From Amylostereum areolatum (Eukaryota > Basidiomycota > Agaricomycetes > Russulales > Stereaceae), in assembly GCA_012932865.1 (NCBI GenBank), contig SAXG01000051.1:280957-344956 (forward strand): a stretch of 64,000 nucleotides of DNA, in the 5' to 3' direction. The translations under genes were made by a program, and so were the position numbers. Below, in pieces: positions 58,479 through 64,000 of this stretch. The notes below the pieces were generated by a model. It was not told the origin of the DNA. It saw nothing but the letters and a program-made list of their open reading frames with translations, and made no database searches. Within the stretch, counting starts at the first letter, position 1, and each line of letters opens with the position of its first letter.

Positions 58479-60747
58479 ATGGAGGTTACCCTGAACAAAG
58501 TCCTCCATGCCCTCTCGCTCTGCACCGGTTCATTTGGTTGGCATGCTTGAGGAATGGGTTTTCACCATCAAACTCCGTGGGTCTGGCAGACGCACCATTT
58601 CAAAGGGAGACACTACTGTGGGGCACTACAAAGCAGGAAAATGTATACGGGATCACGTTACACCCGCGCCCACACAAGTAATGGTCAACTCGGCGAAAGC
58701 GGAAAAGGGTCAAAATGACTACGGCAGACATTATGCACCACGATTTGGACATGTCTCTCATGGTACACTCACAATGTTAACACCAGACGTTGTCAAAGAA
58801 GTGCACATTGACCCAGCATCTTGCCCTATGATCATGCCATGGTTGTCAATGGGAAAGTCAACACGTCAAACATTCCGTTTCAGAAAACGCGCTACGCGGG
58901 GTGTTGGGAAAGATTCATTCTGACCTAGCAGGACCCATGCGTATAATATAAAATCGATCCAAGGAAATACCTATATGGCTACGGTCCTCGACGATAGTTC
59001 GTCTTTCGGTTGTATCTACTATTGAAGGCTAAAAGCGAGTTCGTGAAAGTGTTCGAGCACTTCGAGTGTGGCGGAAACAGACGGGCGAAAATAGGAATCT
59101 TCCACTCGATCATGGAGGGGAGTTCCACTAGTCGGGAACTCGAGGATCGGTTCAAAGAACTGGGAATAAACATCAATGTCCATGCCGTACACGCCACAAT
59201 TAATGGACGAGCGGAACGATTCAATCGTACAATCCTTGAAAAGCGATGGCTATGCTTCACCACGCTGGCCTTAGCTTAGAATTCTGGCAGTATCAGTCGA
59301 AAGCTGTGTCCACATTTACAATCGTACACCGACTCGGATCCAACAGTGGCACACTCCACTTGAGCGCTGGACAAAGGGAAAGGATATTCCCAATGTCACG
59401 TACCTTAGGGTATTTGGTTGCGCTGCTAAGGCATTCATAGTCAAGGACAAACGTCACAAGCTACAAGGAAAGACCTTCCCTGCGACGTTCATGGCTATGA
59501 ACCCGTGCCAGTGGGTATCGGTTGTGGGTAAAGGAAAAGAGAACCATGGTCATCGCTGCAGGCGAGGATAGACTTTGACAAAACCTCTTTCCCGGCGAAA
59601 CCGAGTTTGCCAGCCTCCGGTTCAGCCGCCACCCTTGTTGCGTCTGGACAAGATTTAGTTCCAGATGTCGAAATTCTGAAAGCATCGTCAGCCTCGACCA
59701 TCGGACCTATCCAAGCCGTCCTGGACCTGCAGCAGATGAAGAAAGAAAGACGGTGGTGAGCAAGAAGTTGAAACCCCACCGTCAAGAATGAAGAGGAAGA
59801 GGTCAAGGAGGCGGAGTCTGTATACTCTCTGACCTCACCCCCACTTTCTCCATCTCCTTCACCACCACAAACTCACCGTGTACTCCTGCAGTGGGAGTCA
59901 CTCCGCTCCACAAAAACTCTCAAACTAGTCGGTACCACGACGCTCTTGCAAAACCCCCCACATGCAGACTACTCCCCCACCTTGCATGAGCCTGTCACAG
60001 CCTGAACAAAGGCCGCGACGGAATCGTGCAGGTTTGAACCCGCGTACAATAATCCAGATAATGAGCATGTGAGGGAGGTCTAGCCAGGTCGATGCGACTA
60101 TGGGCAGACGAGGAGGTCGTGTCACGTAATGGAGGAATGCTTTCGCTTTCGGCTTTGACTGGATACAGCAGAATCACCGACCCACAGTCTTTTGGGGAAG
60201 CAATGGCATGCGCGAAGCAGCGCAGTGGAGGGAGCGTGTCAATATGAGAAAAATGTGCTAGACAAAATGGGAACTGGAGATTGGTGGACAGGACCCAAGG
60301 ATGCGAACGTTATCACTTGCAAATGGGTCTTCAAGCGTAAATCAGACACGCTATTTCGTGCTCGCATGGTTGCTAGAGGCTCAAAGGAGTTAGGCAAGGA
60401 TTATAAGGAAACCTTCAGTCCCGTGGCCCGGTTCGAAAAATTCATTTTGCTTGGTTGGCCGTACGTATTAGGTGTTATCGAGGATGAGTCGGAAGATCGC
60501 GTTCCGTTCACCGTGTTGTCCTGTGTACGGACTTTCTTAGGTGACCTGGCAAGATGATGGAATACATGGCAGAAGCCGGTTCGTTACCTGAATCGCAACT
60601 GAGAATAATCTCTGGAGCAACAAAGCCTCGGTCTGCACATCCGAAAGTGTCTTACTCGTGAAGGCATCTATGGTCTTTAAACAAGTGGCATAGGAGTTGG
60701 AAACACAGTAATGATGCAATCCCTAAAGGAGAGTTGGGCTTCGTTCA
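58479..60747 (+). pseudogene. Copia-R integrase/RT, heavily indel-damaged
   Basis: Recognisable pieces of the Copia-L integrase and RT in shifting frames: RFGHVSHGTLTMLTPDVVKE, KSEFVKVFEHFE, FNRTILEK, VITCKWVFKRKSDTLFRARM and ETFSPVARFE. Differences from Copia-L are mostly single-base insertions or deletions rather than substitutions. Confidence 0.88.
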
Positions 60748-61173
60748 TGTCGGAAACACAGTTTATGAGACACGATGAAACCCCCTAAGTCGAGACGATG
60801 GGAGGACGCGAGAGCAAAATAGATCGAGAAGTGCCGGGGTCTAGGGTAGTGCAACGTGCGCTACAGTTACCGTATGACGAGATGGACAGTCTGGGAAAAG
60901 AAAAGGTAAACTGTCCTTTATACAAGTGGGAACGATGGGTGCGATGCGATGCGATAGGGTTGCGAGCAGGGGGTAAAATTAAGAAAGGAGTCATGGGGAG
61001 GAGGAGGAGTCCGTAGCAATGTATGTCATAAGATAAGATGACGGAACGCCGTTTGAGAGCTCCGGGCAATTGACGTCCGTTGGAGCATGTGATGCAAAAA
61101 AGTCATGTGCCATGACGCAGTCGCGTGTACAGGGTCTGCAACGAAGAAAGAAAGAAATGGAGCGATCCGTGAC
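60748..61173 (-). repeat. Gypsy-C LTR
   Basis: Starts TGTCGGAAACACAG on the plus strand (reverse complement of the Gypsy-A LTR end) and ends near ATCCGTGAC. It aligns to the 420-bp LTR with numerous one-base gaps. Confidence 0.85.
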
Positions 61174-64000
61174 TACCTTCACCCCCCCCTTAATAAGAGC
61201 GTGCTTTCGCCTGAGGCGTCGTCACTGCAAAGGGTGATGCGCGAGAAAATCGTCAAAGGAGATGCCGAGGGACGACGGGGCGGGGCGCATTTGGATGGGC
61301 TTGTGGAAAGTGTCTTAATCATGTCGGACCCTTTGAGAGTCACGACACGTGGGACCAGGTTTTTGGAGCGGGATAAACCGGCCCACTTCACGAGGTACTG
61401 AATACTTTTGTTACGAGTGGTGTTAGAGTCGACAATGTCTTCAACATCGTATATTTCTTGAATTCGTCTGAATGAGTCTGGTGGCGGCTTGTTCAGAATT
61501 TGGCTCCCGTGAGCGGCTCTGTCTCCTTGTACGCGGGTGAGCAAGCGAGGCATGAAGACTGGATGGATTCGCCACGTCTCGTGCGTCTTCAAGCGTGTAG
61601 TTGGACTGGGTGATGACGTCATGATTTCGAAGGGTCCAAATCGTTTGGCAGCAAGGCTTAGCTTTCGGTCTCGTCGTCTTCAGGTTTTTGCTTACTATCC
61701 ATACTTTGTCTCCGACGGCAAACGCATTGACTTGCTATATGATCGTCGCGTTTGTACGTGTCTTATCAAGTCTGATGTGAGGGCTAAGTGGCCTTGATCT
61801 CCTGTCGGACTTCTCCATTTCTGACCGGAGGCGTTCCGTCAACTCGGGGGACCTTTAGGCGGGTTTACGGATGGGTACATTTCGGGAGGAAGCCGTATAG
61901 CTTCAAGGAGCTTTCAGTAGACTGCATTGGGTGCGAGAGTTGTGAGAAAACTTCGAAGAAGGGCAACCACTTCACCCAGTCGGTCTTGACGTAGTTGCCA
62001 GAATACTCACAGGAAGCTCGCGGTTCTGGTTACTCTAGCGTTCGGTTGGCCGTCGTTCTGTGGGTGATAACGCGTGCTTGAGGGCGGGACTTGATCCCGA
62101 CTTCTCGTTGAGTGTACGCATCACCTGTCCAGCAAATTGGGGTCCACGATCCGAGATTGATCTTGTCTTGCTAAGCCGTAGTGTCGGTATACCTTATCGA
62201 AGGAATGTCGGCCATGCCATTCATGGTGATCTTGTTGTACATGGGGTGGTAACCACCATCTTGTGAGGCGATCGACCGACATTGACGGGCATTAAGCCTT
62301 CGCAGTCAGGGAGTCGACAATGAAGTCGGTGAGAGATGACGCCAAATGGTTCGATCGGGTAACTTCGTTGGGATCATGTAACGTACGGGGTCGGCTGATC
62401 TGGTCTTCGTCGACTGGACAGGTTGCGACATGCTACAAGTTCGGACAAAGACAGACATGCCGGCACCAATATTCACGATCACCAAGCTCAGTAAGTCTTG
62501 AAGAGACCGGGGGTGTCCAGCCAGGGGCGATTCATGGTACATTTTTGACAATGTCGCGTCGCAATCGTCATCCGAGGGACAGTAACCTTTCCTCTAAAAC
62601 GGAACAGCCTTCTTAGTAGTTCCACTCTTGAGGTTTTGACGAGTGTACGTGGTCCGTTTCGTAAGATAGCGTCCAGGGCTTGAACGACCTCGATGTCCTG
62701 GTTTTGCAGTCGCGGATACGTCTTCGGAGTTCGACATCACCGAGGGAGGTTACTGCTCCTGGCCTGTTGTCACTTGTATCTGGAAGTACTGGGGTCGAGC
62801 AAGATACGTCCTTGTTGTCTTCACAACGCCCTCTTGTGATCAGGTCGTCGGGACATTGGGTTTTGGGCGATGGGATACTCCTGGTTGTGAACGAGCGCGA
62901 AGTCCAAATAGAGTGAGGAACTAGAGCCCAACGTGCCTGTAGGCGCTCAGCTTCTGTGCCGTCTGAAGTGCTCCAGGTTCTTGTGATCTGTCCAGATTCG
63001 ACGGTGTCGGGGGCGCCTTCGAGGTAGTGGCGCCAGGCTTCAAGCGCACGGATGATCGCAAGCAGCTCCTTGTCGTAGATGTTTGTAGTTCAGTCTGGTC
63101 CGATTAGGGCCTTGGACAGATACGCCCCTGGTGGCCAGTGGACCGTCGTCGCCTTTCTGCGAGAGTATACCTCCAGTTGAAAGTCGAGCATCGACTTCAA
63201 CGAGGGTAAGGCTTCTTGGGTCAGGGCATGACCACGCGGGGGAGGAAAGGAAACACAGCTTCAGTGCATCAAACGCAGTTTGGCAGTCCGTCGACCAGTC
63301 CCTATGCAGTCCTTCTTTGTCCAGATCAAATAGGCGGCCTGCCACCTGGGAAAGATCCGTTGATGAATGTCGGTAGAAGTTGCCAAAGCCGAGGAAGGAT
63401 TGCCACACTTTGACCGTTACGTGGTTGTCGCCAGTCTCCTGAATACTGCTACCTTGAACGGCGGTCATGCGATCTTGTCGTGCGAGATGATGAGTCGGAG
63501 GTATTAGGACAGAGTTTGTCAAAGACGCATTTCTCCGGTTTGAGGAAGAGGTCGTTGTCTTGCAACGATGCAGAACCTGCCGCACTATGGCACGTGTTCG
63601 TCCATGGTTGCGAGTGAACACCAAGATGTCGTCCATGTAGATGATGACCTTGCCCGAGTCGATGAGATCCTTGAACAGTTTTCATTCATCATGCCTGAAA
63701 AGTCGCAGGGGAGTTCATAAGCCTAAAACATCACGTAGGTTCGGAAGAGAGCTCCCGACCGACTCCGCCCTTCGGCTTCGTCCGTGACACGCCAGCCTTC
63801 CACTCGTAGCCATTTCCTTGATGCGGACATTGTTGTATTTCTCTCCCCATGCTCACATCCATCCTTCGGCGCACTCTTCTCCATATCGCCGCCGCACTCG
63901 AACAGATCCTCCTTGTGTACCCTTTTGAGTTTATTCGGTTTCGACACACTTTGTACACTGCGAGATCAGTTTCTGTGTCAAGGGCTATTCGTTTATGGTC
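60748..64000 (-). mobile_element. Gypsy-C: inverted, indel-rich copy of the 3' half of Gypsy-A
   Basis: Minus-strand copy beginning at the same junction as Gypsy-A 3' LTR/Copia (46370). LTR 60748-61173, then chromodomain (IYDVEDIVDS, YLVKWAG; about 61550-61400), integrase, RNase H (about 63000-63250) and RT with YMDD DILVFTR reading near 63630, reaching the window edge in RT. Frames break every 100-200 bp. No independent TSD is expected because the junction is duplicated, not newly made. Confidence 0.9.

Larger units (their letters stand above)
56093..60747 (+). mobile_element. Copia-R: inverted copy of Copia-L
   Basis: Plus-strand copy of the sequence at 46371-50985, ending at the same RT nucleotide where Gypsy sequence begins. 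From 56093 to about 57790 I found no difference from Copia-L. The first extra base is near 57790 (CCCCC for CCCC), another near 58117, and from about 58500 single-base gains and losses become frequent. The 5' LTR flank (...GGCC) does not match any flank of Copia-L. Confidence 0.92.

Noticed and set aside
60748..64000. Gypsy-C as an independent fourth insertion
   Set aside because: Its junction with Copia-R is the same base as the Gypsy-A junction, so it is part of the inverted duplicate.

Overview
This window looks like genomic DNA of a basidiomycete, probably an agaricomycete. The genes have many short introns (about 47-75 bp, GTRNGT donors). They include a KDZ-type transposase with a CxC2-like cysteine cluster and a gene of the DUF6593 family, both typical of this group. 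The retrotransposons are chromodomain Gypsy (chromovirus-like) and Copia elements. Host sequence is GC-rich. Organism and family names come from reading the translated sequence; no database search was run.

Layout. 1-6286 is the 5' part of a Gypsy element (minus) with an open gag and pol; its LTR has landed in the last coding exon of a KDZ transposase gene (6279-10029, minus). 10.3-37.3 kb is host DNA: an EH/EF-hand-like protein, a chitin synthase, an F-box protein and ribosomal protein eL14 (all minus); a DUF6593 gene split by a MITE (plus); a Chs7-like chitin synthase export chaperone (plus); a poorly resolved proline-rich frame (minus); GOLPH3/Vps74 (plus); exocyst Exo70 (minus) and a Glo3-type ArfGAP (plus). 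Several of these act along one route: chitin synthase leaves the ER with Chs7, Golgi residency and COPI traffic involve Vps74 and Glo3, and Exo70 helps tether vesicles at growth sites.

37.9-64 kb is a nested repeat complex. A Copia element (minus, 37941-50985) carries a 642-bp hAT-like element and a complete Gypsy element (40155-46370, TSD GACGA, LTRs differing at one base by eye). A second, diverged Gypsy fragment (50986-56092) sits in the middle. It is followed by an inverted copy of the Copia (56093-60747) with Gypsy inserted at the same nucleotide junction (60748 onward). The whole forms a large inverted repeat around the middle fragment. The right arm matches the left near the centre and gains single-base indels toward the window end, so a read or assembly artefact must be excluded before a biological palindrome is accepted.

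The most interesting points are: (i) two Gypsy lineages share a gag arrangement in which an N-terminal domain is cut off by one in-frame stop with the frame open on both sides; (ii) both lineages have a slippery heptamer (GGGTTTT, GGATTTT) abutting the gag stop with pol in the -1 frame; (iii) a very recent Gypsy insertion lacks its capsid/nucleocapsid region and has gag fused in frame to pol, suggesting mobilisation in trans; (iv) precise nested insertions can be read from restored host reading frames. Single-base indels in Chs7, Vps74, Exo70 and the ArfGAP, next to clean chitin synthase and eL14 genes, suggest uneven polishing of the assembly.
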